Shown here: one piece after another, positions 23,307 through 31,178 of the stretch
How the letters are laid out: each line of letters starts with the position of its first letter
Numbering within the stretch: position 1 is the stretch's first letter
Origin: Bacteroides sp. SM23_62_1
GTDB lineage: Bacteria; Bacteroidota; Bacteroidia; Bacteroidales; SM23-62
Length of the DNA: 33,321 nucleotides
NCBI GenBank assembly: GCA_001304505.1
Contig: LJUQ01000017.1
Location: 1 to 33,321, forward strand
Reading direction: 5' to 3'
The notes under the pieces: generated by a model
What the model saw: only the letters and a program-made list of their open reading frames with translations
What the model was told of the DNA's origin: nothing
The model's database searches: none
Translations under genes and position numbers: made by a program

Positions 23307-25133
23307 TTATTGATTGAAGATCCTGACAGCGCCTTTATCGGCTGATGAAACTAGGCGTGCATATACTTCGAGTGCAGCTGATATATTCCTTCCCCGTTCT
23401 CCGGCCTGGAAGGCTTTATCGCCTTTTGACAGTTCTTTTTTTCTCCTTTCTTCAAGTTCTTTTTCATCAACCAGTAATGTGATAGACCGGTCAGGTATAC
23501 TGATTTCTATAAGATCACCAGTATTAATTAAGCCTATATTCCCTCCGGCAGCAGCCTCTGGTGAGATATGACCAACAGACAGTCCGGAGGTACCTCCTGA
23601 AAACCTGCCATCTGTGATCAGTGCACATTTCTGGTCAAGTTTTCTTGATCTGATGTAGGAGGTAGGGTAAAGCATTTCCTGCATGCCTGGTCCTCCCTTG
23701 GGCCCTTCATAGCGGATAACAACCACATCTCCTTCTTTAACCTGTCCATTAAGGATGGCTTCACAGGCCATATCCTGCGAGGAAAAAACATTTGCCCGTC
23801 CTTTAAATCGCCAGACTGCCGGATTGACGCCTGCTGTTTTAACAATACATCCATCCTCGGCAATATTACCATATAACACGGCTAATCCACCATCAGGTTG
23901 ATAGGCATGATCAACATCACGGATACATCCTTCCTTACGGTCCGTATCAGTCTCGTGATGGTAATTTTGCTGGGAACCCAGAACAAGGTTGATCTTTCCA
24001 CCGGGGGCACCATAATAAATCCTGGTAGAATCCTTATCTGCCGTACTTCGCATAATATCAAACTCCTCAATAGCCTCTTTAAGTGATAATCCGTCAACAC
24101 GCTTGACGGATACATCAATTAATCCTGCTCTTTCAAGTTCACCCATGATGGACAGGATACCACCGGCACGATTCACATCTTCAACATGCCAGTCTGAACT
24201 TGGGGCCACCTTGCAAAGGACAGGTATTTTCCTGGAGAGTGTGTCGATATCTTTCATATTGAACTCAACTTCTGCTTCCCGTGCAATGGCAAGAAGATGC
24301 AGGACGGTATTGGTTGATCCACCCATTGCAATATCAAGTGACATGGCATTCAGAAAGGCTTCTCTTGTGGCAATTGCTCTTGGAAGAACATTCTCATCAT
24401 CATCGAAATAATATTTTCTGGTATTATGAACGATCTGGCGGGCAGCTTTGATGAACATCTCTAACCTGTCTTTATGTGTGGCCAGGACAGTACCATTTCC
24501 AGGCAGAGCCAGCCCGAGAGCTTCATTCAGGCAGTTCATGGAATTGGCAGTAAACATGCCCGAACAGGATCCGCATGTAGGACAGGCATTCTTTTCTACC
24601 TCAAGAAGCACATTATCCGGTACGGATGTGTCGGCAGCCATCACCATAGTGTCTATTAAATCATATTTGCGACCATGCGCATTACCTGCTTCCATGGGAC
24701 CACCGGAGATAAAAATAGAGGGGATATTAAGCCTCATTGCCGCCATTATCATCCCCGGTGTGATTTTGTCACAATTGGTTATGCATATCATGGCATCAGC
24801 CTGATGTGCATTCATCATATATTCAATACTGTCTGCAATAAGATCCCGGGATGGGAGTGAATACAGCATACCATCGTGCCCCATGGCAATACCATCATCA
24901 ATAGCAATGGTGTTAAATTCGGCTGCAAAACAACCTGATTTTTCAATTTCATTTTTGACAACCTGCCCTATCTCGTGCAGGTGTACATGACCCGGAACAA
25001 ACTGTGTAAAAGAGTTTACAATGGCTATAACCGGATTACCAAAATGTTCATCCTTCATCCCGTTGGCTCTCCACAGGGCTCTTGCTCCGGCCATCCGGCG
25101 TCCTGTTGTTGTGATTGAACTCCGTAACTTCAT
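23307..25133 (-). CDS. ilvD: Dihydroxy-acid dehydratase
   Basis: A 608-residue iron-sulphur dehydratase that converts 2,3-dihydroxy-3-methyl acids to 2-oxo acids, the third step of valine/isoleucine synthesis. Signatures are [36 protein letters not shown], the cluster cysteines in [13 protein letters not shown] and [20 protein letters not shown], and the C-terminal [20 protein letters not shown]. The frame extends upstream to 25175, but the added residues overlap the leader terminator; [14 protein letters not shown] from ATG 25133 fits the family. It is the first structural gene of ilvDBNC and lies 27 bases behind an intrinsic terminator with a leader peptide, so it is almost certainly controlled by attenuation. 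Confidence 0.96.
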   Translation of the reverse strand: MKLRSSITTTGRRMAGARALWRANGMKDEHFGNPVIAIVNSFTQFVPGHVHLHEIGQVVKNEIEKSGCFAAEFNTIAIDDGIAMGHDGMLYSLPSRDLIADSIEYMMNAHQADAMICITNCDKITPGMIMAAMRLNIPSIFISGGPMEAGNAHGRKYDLIDTMVMAADTSVPDNVLLEVEKNACPTCGSCSGMFTANSMNCLNEALGLALPGNGTVLATHKDRLEMFIKAARQIVHNTRKYYFDDDENVLPRAIATREAFLNAMSLDIAMGGSTNTVLHLLAIAREAEVEFNMKDIDTLSRKIPVLCKVAPSSDWHVEDVNRAGGILSIMGELERAGLIDVSVKRVDGLSLKEAIEEFDIMRSTADKDSTRIYYGAPGGKINLVLGSQQNYHHETDTDRKEGCIRDVDHAYQPDGGLAVLYGNIAEDGCIVKTAGVNPAVWRFKGRANVFSSQDMACEAILNGQVKEGDVVVIRYEGPKGGPGMQEMLYPTSYIRSRKLDQKCALITDGRFSGGTSGLSVGHISPEAAAGGNIGLINTGDLIEISIPDRSITLLVDEKELEERRKKELSKGDKAFQAGERGRNISAALEVYARLVSSADKGAVRIFNQ

Positions 25134-25159
25134 GTATATGATGCTTTCCTGAAATACTA

Positions 25160-25199
25160 TAAAAAATAGAGCCATTCCCTGTTTTTCGAGAATGGCTCT
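25160..25199 (-). terminator. Intrinsic terminator (attenuator) before ilvD
   Basis: Read on the minus strand, AGAGCCATTC (25199-25190) pairs perfectly with GAATGGCTCT (25177-25168). Two further inner pairs, one a wobble, leave the loop GAAAAACA. A run of six Ts follows at 25166-25161. It lies between the leader peptide and ilvD, so it must be bypassed for the operon to be expressed. Confidence 0.92.
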
Positions 25200-25290
25200 T
25201 ATATTATTTTAGATTGTTTAATCCATACCATTCTCATCCGTGAGGGATAATCACGCTCACAAAAAGAAGAAAAAGTATGGTATGGATTAA
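25188..25290 (-). promoter_or_regulatory. ilv attenuator: mutually exclusive pause hairpin and antiterminator
   Basis: Segment 1 (25290-25277) and segment 2 (25231-25218) are perfectly complementary over 14 bases (minus-strand TTAATCCATACCAT with ATGGTATGGATTAA). Segment 2 begins at the leader stop codon with GAGAATGG (25235-25228), which pairs with CCATTCTC (25195-25188) in the left arm of the terminator. Thus 1:2 excludes 2:3, and 2:3 excludes the 3:4 terminator. A ribosome stalled on the Leu/Ile/Val codons would cover segment 1 and allow the antiterminator. A ribosome reaching the stop would cover segment 2 and allow termination. Confidence 0.88.
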
Positions 25291-25296
25291 TTTCAT
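25234..25296 (-). CDS. ilv leader peptide, rich in Leu/Ile/Val
   Basis: A 20-codon frame from ATG (25296-25294) to TGA (25236-25234): MKLIHTILFLLFVSVIIPHG. Ten of the twenty codons are branched-chain: Leu at 3, 8, 10, 11; Ile at 4, 7, 16, 17; Val at 13 and 15. The frame is too short for usual gene calling. Its function would be regulatory: translation speed reports charged tRNA-Leu, -Ile and -Val levels to the transcribing polymerase. Support comes from its position between a promoter and an intrinsic terminator upstream of ilvD, and from its stop codon falling exactly at the antiterminator strand. There is no strong Shine-Dalgarno, which is usual in this phylum. It also resembles a short hydrophobic helix, but no separate function is implied. 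Confidence 0.88.
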   Translation of the reverse strand: MKLIHTILFLLFVSVIIPHG

Positions 25297-25316
25297 CCGT
25301 ATTGAAAATGTATTGG

Positions 25317-25347
25317 CAAATATATTTATTAATCTTTGATATAAAAA
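25317..25347 (-). promoter_or_regulatory. Promoter of the ilv leader/ilvDBNC operon
   Basis: On the minus strand TATATTTG (25324-25317) matches the -7 consensus TAnnTTTG exactly. TTTT (25347-25344) lies 19 bases upstream in place of TTTG. A start about 7 bases downstream, near 25310, leaves roughly 14 bases before the leader ATG. It begins right after the SRP RNA terminator. Confidence 0.65.
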
Positions 25348-25366
25348 TTTTTTTGTTAAAAAAGAA

Positions 25367-25462
25367 GGGCAAGCGACTTATATCGCACCGCTCAACCGTC
25401 TACCCTTGCTTCCTTCCGGACCTGGGGGGATTCAACAGGAGCTGGTCGTATAAGACTTGCCC
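25367..25462 (-). ncRNA. ffs: Signal recognition particle RNA, bacterial small type (4.5S)
   Basis: A 96-base RNA on the minus strand. Its 5' end GGGCAAG (25462-25456) pairs with the 3' end CTTGCCC (25373-25367), closing a long hairpin. The apical part contains the universally conserved Ffh-binding segment CAGGTCCGGAAGGAAGCA with its GGAA tetraloop, the diagnostic SRP feature. With Ffh it targets nascent membrane and secreted proteins to the translocon. A T-rich tract (TTCTTTTTT) follows the 3' end as terminator, and a near-perfect promoter precedes it. The plus-strand open frame here is spurious. Confidence 0.96.
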
Positions 25463-25468
25463 ATGTCG

Positions 25469-25500
25469 CAAAATTAACAAGATTTCTGTATACATGCAAA
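25469..25500 (-). promoter_or_regulatory. Consensus Bacteroidota promoter of the SRP RNA gene
   Basis: TTTG (25500-25497), a 20-base spacer, then TAATTTTG (25476-25469): both boxes match the phylum consensus exactly. The first base of the SRP RNA (25462) is 7 bases past the last box base, the expected start distance. Confidence 0.85.
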
Positions 25501-25545
25501 ATCTTTTATAGGCAGGGGCAGGCCGCCAAATTATAAAAAATCTAA

Positions 25546-25553
25546 TATCTTTG
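25546..25553 (+). promoter_or_regulatory. Possible -7 box for the DUF4199 gene
   Basis: TATCTTTG matches TAnnTTTG exactly, 33 bases before the ATG at 25586. No TTTG at the expected upstream distance. It would drive the plus-strand unit divergent from the SRP RNA. Confidence 0.4.
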
Positions 25554-25585
25554 TTTTCATTCAAACAGTTTTAATAAATACAGCA

Positions 25586-26095
25586 ATGGAACAGAAAAAT
25601 ACTTCAATACTGGTAAATGCCCTTATCTGGGGTACCATAATCGGGCTGATCTCTGTTGTTTATTCTGTGGTTCTTTATATGTTTGATCAGACCTTTAACC
25701 AGGCACTTGGTTATCTGGGTATTATCATTTTACTCGCCGGATTAATATTGGGTATCAGGAATTACAGGGACAATGTGCTGGATGGCATACTACCTTTCGG
25801 GAAAGCATTTGGTTTCAGCATGTTGATTGTTGTAATTTCCGCACTAATTGGAAGCATATATGGCTATCTGCTATATACAGTTATTGATCCTGATCTTATG
25901 GAGAAAATGTTGGATCTGCAAACTGACAGGATGCTGGAACAGGGGCTAACAGAAGATCAGGTTGAACAGGCACTTCAGTTCTCCAGAAGACTCATGAACC
26001 CGATCTTTTTGATGATATCCGGATTTGTTGTGAATATCCTGATGGGCGTGGTCATTTCCCTTATCATAGCTGCTATCTTCAAAAAAGAGGAATAA
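25586..26095 (+). CDS. DUF4199 domain-containing membrane protein
   Basis: A 169-residue protein with four hydrophobic segments, near 8-31, 38-57, 70-98 and 138-164, and a soluble loop rich in Met, Gln and Glu (about 105-135) between the third and fourth. The arrangement, the opening EQKNTSILVNALIWGTIIGL and the central FGKAFGFSMLIVVISALIG match the DUF4199 family, which is largely restricted to Bacteroidota and has no established function. As I recall, the gene often precedes a dolichol-phosphate-mannose-synthase-like GT2 gene, as it does here 31 bases later. A role linked to that lipid-linked sugar enzyme is possible but unproven. Confidence 0.82.
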   Translation: MEQKNTSILVNALIWGTIIGLISVVYSVVLYMFDQTFNQALGYLGIIILLAGLILGIRNYRDNVLDGILPFGKAFGFSMLIVVISALIGSIYGYLLYTVIDPDLMEKMLDLQTDRMLEQGLTEDQVEQALQFSRRLMNPIFLMISGFVVNILMGVVISLIIAAIFKKEE

Positions 26096-26126
26096 ATACT
26101 AAATACCATTACATTCAGATTATCGA

Positions 26127-27074
26127 ATGGATTTGTCCATCGTTATACCGGTTTATAATGAAGAAGAAAGCCTGGCTGAACTTATGGATTGGATAACCAG
26201 GGTGATGAAAGATCAACCAATAGTCTATGAGATCATTATAGTGGATGATGGGAGTAATGATCATTCCTGGCAAGAAATTGAAAAACTTTCTGAATCTTAT
26301 GGTATCCTGAGAGCTATCCGGTTCAGGAGGAATTATGGCAAGGCGGCGGCACTTCACAGTGGCTTCCAGGCTGCCGATGGCGAGGTGGTTATAACAATGG
26401 ATGCTGATCTGCAGGACAGCCCTGAAGAGGTTCCGGAGCTTTACAGGATGATCAGGGATGGGGAATGGGACCTTGTATCCGGTTGGAAAAAGAAACGATA
26501 TGATCCGATCTCCAAAAGATGGCCCAGTAAACTTTTCAACTGGGCTGCCAGACGGTACACCGGAATTAAACTTCATGACTTCAACTGTGGGCTGAAAGCA
26601 TATTCAAATGAATTGATCAAAAATATTGAGGTATATGGAGAAATGCACCGGTACATCCCGCTGATAGCCAAACAGGCCGGTTTTACAAGGATAGGAGAGA
26701 AGGTGATTGCACATCAAAAAAGAAAATACGGTGTGACAAAATTCGGTATAGACCGATACATTAAAGGCTTTCTTGATCTCATAACGATACTTTTCATTTC
26801 GCGGTTTGGAAAGAAACCGATGCACCTGTTCGGAACTCTTGGCACACTGATGTTTTTTATAGGATTTTTAGCTGCTGCCTGGCTTGGGGGCCAGAAGTTA
26901 TACAGGTTAAGTAAACATATTAAAACCACCCTTGTTACCGACAGCCCTTATTTTTACCTGGCTCTTACAGCAATGATCATTGGAACATTACTATTTATAG
27001 CAGGCTTTTTAGGTGAGCTGATAGCAAGAAGTTCGGCTGAAAGAAACAGGTATCAGATTGATAAGATTATTTGA
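26127..27074 (+). CDS. GT2-family polyprenyl-phosphate glycosyltransferase (GtrB/DPM1-like)
   Basis: 315 residues. The N-terminal GT-A domain (about 1-225) has MDLSIVIPVYNEEESLAELM, the nucleotide-binding VDDGSNDHSW, RNYGKAAALHSGF and the metal-binding DADLQDSPEE. Then comes the acceptor region CGLKAYSNELI. Two C-terminal membrane helices follow (about 233-256 and 272-298). This is the layout of enzymes that transfer a sugar from a nucleotide donor to undecaprenyl phosphate at the cytoplasmic face of the membrane, making a lipid-linked donor for later glycosylation. The exact sugar cannot be read from sequence. It is followed by a sugar-nucleotide SDR and a GT4 enzyme, suggesting a small surface-glycan cluster. 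Confidence 0.93.
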   Translation: MDLSIVIPVYNEEESLAELMDWITRVMKDQPIVYEIIIVDDGSNDHSWQEIEKLSESYGILRAIRFRRNYGKAAALHSGFQAADGEVVITMDADLQDSPEEVPELYRMIRDGEWDLVSGWKKKRYDPISKRWPSKLFNWAARRYTGIKLHDFNCGLKAYSNELIKNIEVYGEMHRYIPLIAKQAGFTRIGEKVIAHQKRKYGVTKFGIDRYIKGFLDLITILFISRFGKKPMHLFGTLGTLMFFIGFLAAAWLGGQKLYRLSKHIKTTLVTDSPYFYLALTAMIIGTLLFIAGFLGELIARSSAERNRYQIDKII

Positions 27075-27165
27075 ATCGTACCGTACTATATTATGTATTC
27101 AAATATTCGTGGTAATTCGTGCTATTTGAAAGGGGTAATACAATACTTTAATCTCAAAAATAAAT

Positions 27166-28215
27166 ATGAAAGTTCATCTTGTGTCAGGTGGATGCGGATT
27201 TGTTGGCAGGAACATGGTCAGAAGACTGCTTGAAATTACTGAAGACAAGGTCTTTATTGTTGATGACCTGTCGATAGGAATACATCCCTCAGCCTGGCTT
27301 GATCATTACAAGGCAAAGACAATTAAGGATCTTGAAATAATTGGCACCGATGAAAGGTTGCTATTCTGGCAGGGTGATTTCAGAAATTTTCTTTTCTACA
27401 TGCGTGAAAATCCTGATTATCTGAATACAAAATATAATCTGGGTTTTGATAAGTTTGCTGATATATATCATTTTGCTGCGATTGTTGGTGGCAGGGCAAA
27501 GATAGAGGGAGATCCGATGAAGGTCGCTCTTGACCTTTCAATTGACGCAGAATTCTTTTTCTGGGTATGCAACCACAGGCCTGCCAGGGTGCTCTATCCC
27601 AGTTCCAGTGCTGCTTATCCGATAAGTCTGCAAACCGATCAGGATGCTATTGCCCTGAGGGAACCTGATATCGATTTTGAAGGTAATCTTGGTACTCCGG
27701 ATATGACATATGGCTGGTCAAAACTCACCGGTGAGTTCCTTGCACAGATAGCTGCCCGCCATTATGAAATACCGGTTGTTTGTATCCGACCCTTCTCCGG
27801 ATATGGAGAGGATCAGGACCTGTCATACCCCGTTCCTGCAATTGCTGCCAGGGCTGCAGCCAGAGAAGATCCGTTTGAGGTCTGGGGATCCGGTAAACAG
27901 GGAAGGGATTTTGTCCATATAGATGATATTATAGATTTCATTATGATCCTGATGGACCGGGTGAAAGACGGTTCTGCATATAATATTGGTAGTGGTAAAC
28001 TGACAACTTTTCTTGAACTGATCAACTTATTTACAGATTTTGCCGGGTATAAACCAGTAATAAAACCATTGCTTAATAAACCGGTAGGTGTTCATTCAAG
28101 GTATTCAGATATGTCTCTTGTTGATAAAACGTTTGGCTGGAAACCAAAAATTTCTCTTGAAGAGGGCATGAAAAGAGTATATGATGCAGCTGTCCAACGA
28201 ATCAAGGATAAATAA
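27166..28215 (+). CDS. NAD-dependent sugar-nucleotide epimerase/dehydratase (extended SDR)
   Basis: 349 residues of the extended short-chain dehydrogenase family. The glycine motif SGGCGFVGRNM (about 7-17) is followed by VFIVDDLSIG with Asp33/34, which favours NAD over NADP. The catalytic set is Ser in YPSSSAAYP (about 144-152) and YGWSK with Tyr near 182 and Lys near 186. The C-terminal part has the substrate-domain signatures RPFSGYGEDQ, GRDFVHIDDIIDFI and AYNIGSGKLTT. It probably interconverts or dehydrates a nucleotide sugar. Features such as HFAAIVGG, which recalls the HxAA stretch of GDP-mannose 3,5-epimerase and GDP-fucose synthase relatives, do not fix the substrate. The 91-base gap upstream contains the repeated phrase TTCGTGGTAATTCGTG. 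Confidence 0.9.
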   Translation: MKVHLVSGGCGFVGRNMVRRLLEITEDKVFIVDDLSIGIHPSAWLDHYKAKTIKDLEIIGTDERLLFWQGDFRNFLFYMRENPDYLNTKYNLGFDKFADIYHFAAIVGGRAKIEGDPMKVALDLSIDAEFFFWVCNHRPARVLYPSSSAAYPISLQTDQDAIALREPDIDFEGNLGTPDMTYGWSKLTGEFLAQIAARHYEIPVVCIRPFSGYGEDQDLSYPVPAIAARAAAREDPFEVWGSGKQGRDFVHIDDIIDFIMILMDRVKDGSAYNIGSGKLTTFLELINLFTDFAGYKPVIKPLLNKPVGVHSRYSDMSLVDKTFGWKPKISLEEGMKRVYDAAVQRIKDK

Positions 28216-28259
28216 TCTACCTGTCTTGATTGCGGGATGCGTAATTAATTCCTTATAGT

Positions 28260-29525
28260 ATGAGCAGGATCGTTACTTTTGGGCCCGGGCCTAAATTTAA
28301 AGGAGGGATTGCCAATTATAATACTTCACTTGCCAAAGCATTTGATCGAATGGATGGTAATGAAGTATTTATTGTTTCGTGGACACAGCAATATCCTGCC
28401 ATTATCCCGAGAGATTTTATCGATCGAAAAAGTACCACAAACCTTATTGAAGGAACAACTATCCGGGTAAATTATATAACAAACTATAATAATCCCGTTT
28501 CCTGGTACAGAACCTTTCACCTGATAAAAATCCTCAATCCGGATCTTATCATCTTTCAATGGGCAATTGCCATCCAGGGAATACCGCTGGGCTGGATTGC
28601 AAGAAAGCTGATCAAAAAAACGAAAGCAGAAGTAATATTTGACCTTCATTTTGTACGTCAGAAAGAAGGTTCTAGCCTGGATATGACCTTAACACGGTAC
28701 GGAATAAAAAATGCTCATACCTACGTTGTTCATTCCTATAAAACAGCAAATGAGCTGAAAGAGCTTTTTCCACGGAGGGATTTCAGGATTGAAGAAAAAA
28801 ATGACAGGAGTATTCCTGATTTTAACCGCATTATCAAACTTTTTCATCCTGTTTATGATATGTATAAACCTGATCCCGGTTTTGATAGCAGCTCCTTGAA
28901 AAAATCTTTAGGATTGAATGAACATGTCTTTCTGTTTTTTGGATTTATCAGGAAATATAAGGGCTTACACCATGCCATCAGCGCATTTGCCGAACTGGCA
29001 AAAACCAGGGATGATGTATCCTTGCTCATTGTTGGTGAATCATTCTGGCATACCCTTGATAGCAAGAAAGTAATGACGAAATTGAAAAATCTTTTATTCG
29101 CATTTTTTAAGTCCATTTTTCTGAGAAAAAAAGATGATGAAAGAAATTACCGGCCTCTGGATCTGATTGATCAGCTTCATATCAGGGATAAGGTATGCCT
29201 GATCAATGAATTCGTTCCTAACGAAGAAGTACATAAGTATTTTCAGGTCAGTGATTGTATATTGTTGTTCTATGAGACAGCTACTCCATCCGGAGTTGAA
29301 TCCATGGCCTGCAATTTTAAGATGCCTATCCTTGCTACCAGGGTCGGACACTTTCCCGAAACGGTTAAAGATGGTTATAACGGTTACCTGGCCGACCCCG
29401 GGAGTATTCAGTCAATGGCCGAAGTAATGAAGAAAGCAATTGAGAAACCCATCGACAGGGGAAATGTATTTGCGGCTTCAAAGGAAATGAGCTGGGATAT
29501 ATATGCTAAAGCAATCCTTGGTTAA
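28260..29525 (+). CDS. GT4-family glycosyltransferase
   Basis: 421 residues with the GT-B fold. The N-terminal acceptor half begins with a glycine-rich loop (GPGPKFKGGIANYNTSLAKAF). The C-terminal donor half starts near FLFFGFIRKYKGLHHAISAF and has VCLINEFVPNEEVHKYF. It carries the retaining-enzyme E-x7-E motif in ETATPSGVESMACNFKMPI, followed by GHFPETVKDGYNGYLADPG. The enzyme likely adds a sugar to a lipid-linked or surface glycan using the product of the neighbouring SDR. The inserted stretch LKNLLFAFFKSIFLRKKDDE (about 278-297) between the donor strands is amphipathic and basic, plausibly for membrane contact. Its last 20 bases overlap, tail to tail, the end of the Nudix gene. Confidence 0.92.
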   Translation: MSRIVTFGPGPKFKGGIANYNTSLAKAFDRMDGNEVFIVSWTQQYPAIIPRDFIDRKSTTNLIEGTTIRVNYITNYNNPVSWYRTFHLIKILNPDLIIFQWAIAIQGIPLGWIARKLIKKTKAEVIFDLHFVRQKEGSSLDMTLTRYGIKNAHTYVVHSYKTANELKELFPRRDFRIEEKNDRSIPDFNRIIKLFHPVYDMYKPDPGFDSSSLKKSLGLNEHVFLFFGFIRKYKGLHHAISAFAELAKTRDDVSLLIVGESFWHTLDSKKVMTKLKNLLFAFFKSIFLRKKDDERNYRPLDLIDQLHIRDKVCLINEFVPNEEVHKYFQVSDCILLFYETATPSGVESMACNFKMPILATRVGHFPETVKDGYNGYLADPGSIQSMAEVMKKAIEKPIDRGNVFAASKEMSWDIYAKAILG

Positions 29526-30003
29526 AATCATCCTTTAGCATTTCAGCTACAATTTTATCAACAGGGAATGTCATCAAATCCGGACTGATCCGTTCCAGGA
29601 GATACCAGCGAAATGACTGACTACCATTGACCATTTCAAAATCATAAGGCTTTTTTGAGGTTGGGAAAACGGGAGGACGGGTGAATCTTGCCAGGTAGTA
29701 TATACTGATCAGCTGATGGTCTTCATAGAATAATGCTTTTTGAAAGAAATCAGTAGTATAATAATGCCTGATGATGTCTATTTCCTGTCCAAACTCTTCC
29801 ACTGCCTCACGTTTAATACAATCCAGTGTACCTTCTCCGAATCTTAATCCTCCACCCGGGAACTTGGTCATTTTCATGTCCATCAGATATTCATCACTGA
29901 TCAATACCTCATTCTTGGCGTTTATGATAATACCATATACCCGTATGTTGAAATGTTTGATGTTTGTTGTCACTTTGTCTGTATTGTTCAGTGGATGATT
30001 CAA
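29506..30003 (-). CDS. Nudix hydrolase
   Basis: About 165 residues with a Nudix box at roughly 51-73: G51, x5, E57, x7, then REAVEEFG. The last consensus position, normally hydrophobic, is Gln. The family hydrolyses nucleoside diphosphates linked to another group; the substrate here is unknown. The position beside sugar-nucleotide genes suggests, but does not show, a nucleotide-sugar substrate. No ATG is available: the frame starts at TTG (30003), 3 codons after an in-frame TAA, or at GTG near 29973, which would drop ten residues. The GT4 gene ends inside its last codons on the other strand, so no terminator hairpin fits between them. Confidence 0.88.
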   Translation of the reverse strand: MNHPLNNTDKVTTNIKHFNIRVYGIIINAKNEVLISDEYLMDMKMTKFPGGGLRFGEGTLDCIKREAVEEFGQEIDIIRHYYTTDFFQKALFYEDHQLISIYYLARFTRPPVFPTSKKPYDFEMVNGSQSFRWYLLERISPDLMTFPVDKIVAEMLKDDFNQGLL

Positions 30004-30004
30004 T

Positions 30005-30052
30005 AGTTAATTTAACAGTTAATTCAATAACTAATTCTATAGTTAGTTCAGT
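30005..30052. repeat. Imperfect 12-bp tandem array
   Basis: Four consecutive dodecamers: AGTTAATTTAAC (30005), AGTTAATTCAAT (30017), AACTAATTCTAT (30029), AGTTAGTTCAGT (30041). Looser copies containing AGTTAG and GATTCA continue to about 30090. It lies in the 270-base gap between miaA and the Nudix gene and abuts the Nudix start codon. Confidence 0.75.
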
Positions 30053-30150
30053 TATGATTCAGTAGTTAGCTCAGTTGTGATTCATAATTCATTGTTTGAT
30101 TATCATATTGTTAATTTGTTGATCTGCTAAGGCAGTTTGTATTTATTAAT

Positions 30151-30198
30151 CAGCAATTTAACGATTCAGCAATTTAACCATTTAACAAATTAACCATT
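30151..30198. repeat. Imperfect 16-bp tandem array
   Basis: Three units of 16 bases: CAGCAATTTAACGATT (30151), CAGCAATTTAACCATT (30167), TAACAAATTAACCATT (30183), then a partial TGACAAT. It lies in the same gap as the dodecamer array and shares the TTAAC core. No gene, RNA or terminator is otherwise seen in 30004-30275. Confidence 0.75.
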
Positions 30199-30275
30199 TG
30201 ACAATATATAAAAGTGCTTCAGTTGTTTTCCTTATATTATGCACAACCGGTGACTTCAAGTTACAGGGTGACTAT

Positions 30276-31178
30276 TTAAATACTTCGATTAATAAATTCA
30301 ATCATATGGTCAATTTCTCCGGGATGGAACCATGTTATGGATTTATCCCTCTTAAACCAGGTTAATTGTCGTCTGGCATAATGCCTGGTATTTCTTTTAA
30401 TCAGCTCAATTGCTTTCTCCAGGTTTATGTTGTTGTCAAGGTATTCAAAAATTTCTTTATACCCGACTGTTTTCAACGCGTTTAAATGTTTATACTGAAT
30501 AAGGTTTTTTGCCTCGTCTGCCAGACCCTGGCTGATCATCATATCAACTCTCTTATTTATCCTGGCATAGAGTTCCTGGTGTCCAAGCATAAGCCCTATT
30601 TTAATGATATTGAATGGTCTTTTTTTCTGCGGTCTTGTCAGAAAAGAAGAATATGGTATACCGGTCTGATAATAGACCTCAAGAGCTTTCATGATCCGTT
30701 TTGGATTTTGAAGATCTACCTTTGCATAGTAGTCAGGATCAATTCTTTTCAGTTCGAACCGAAGGCTCTCAATACCTTCTTTATCATGTTTTTCGATTAA
30801 CTCTTTTCTTACATCAGGATCAACAGGGGGGAGGTCATCAATCCCATGACAGATTACATCGATATACATTCCGGAGCCACCTGTCAGGATGACACAATTA
30901 TATTTTTTACGAAGTTTTTCAATGAGCGTTAATACTTCTACCTCATAAGTACTCACATTATAATAGTCATGGATAGAGATATGATGTATAAAATGATGCT
31001 TAATCCTGGCAAGTTGTGTTTCATCCGGAGCACCTGTTCCGATTTTTATCTCTTTATAGATCTGACGCGAGTCGGCAGAGATGATCTCCGTATTGAATGT
31101 CTGTGCTATTTTGATACTGGTCTCGGTCTTCCCAACAGCGGTGGGTCCAAGGATAATGATAAGGGATTTATTCTTCAT
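30276..31178 (-). CDS. miaA: tRNA dimethylallyltransferase
   Basis: A 300-residue enzyme that adds a dimethylallyl group to N6 of A37 in tRNAs reading UNN codons. Visible are the P-loop IILGPTAVGKTETSIKIA (GPTAVGKT at 11-18), the Asp/Ser/Arg motif ISADSRQIYKEIKIGTGAP, ILTGGSGMYIDVICHGID, the tRNA-contact NPKRIMKALEVYYQTG, and the C-terminal NTRHYARRQLTWFKRD. The length is normal. Its start overlaps the end of the upstream pRiA4b-like gene by 11 bases, so the two are translationally linked. It ends the minus-strand unit that begins with the CCC-motif and LuxC-like genes. Confidence 0.97.
   Translation of the reverse strand: MKNKSLIIILGPTAVGKTETSIKIAQTFNTEIISADSRQIYKEIKIGTGAPDETQLARIKHHFIHHISIHDYYNVSTYEVEVLTLIEKLRKKYNCVILTGGSGMYIDVICHGIDDLPPVDPDVRKELIEKHDKEGIESLRFELKRIDPDYYAKVDLQNPKRIMKALEVYYQTGIPYSSFLTRPQKKRPFNIIKIGLMLGHQELYARINKRVDMMISQGLADEAKNLIQYKHLNALKTVGYKEIFEYLDNNINLEKAIELIKRNTRHYARRQLTWFKRDKSITWFHPGEIDHMIEFINRSI

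Noticed and set aside
25134-25175. Longer N terminus for ilvD
   Set aside because: The start would lie inside the attenuator terminator stem; the family begins at MKLRSS.
25218-25290. T-box or riboswitch control of ilvD
   Set aside because: No T-box UGGN sequence or specifier-loop architecture and no known aptamer core; the leader peptide with alternative pairings explains the sequence fully.
25302-25511. Plus-strand frame of 69 codons across the SRP RNA
   Set aside because: It is antisense to the SRP RNA and the ilv promoter; the RNA explains the conservation.
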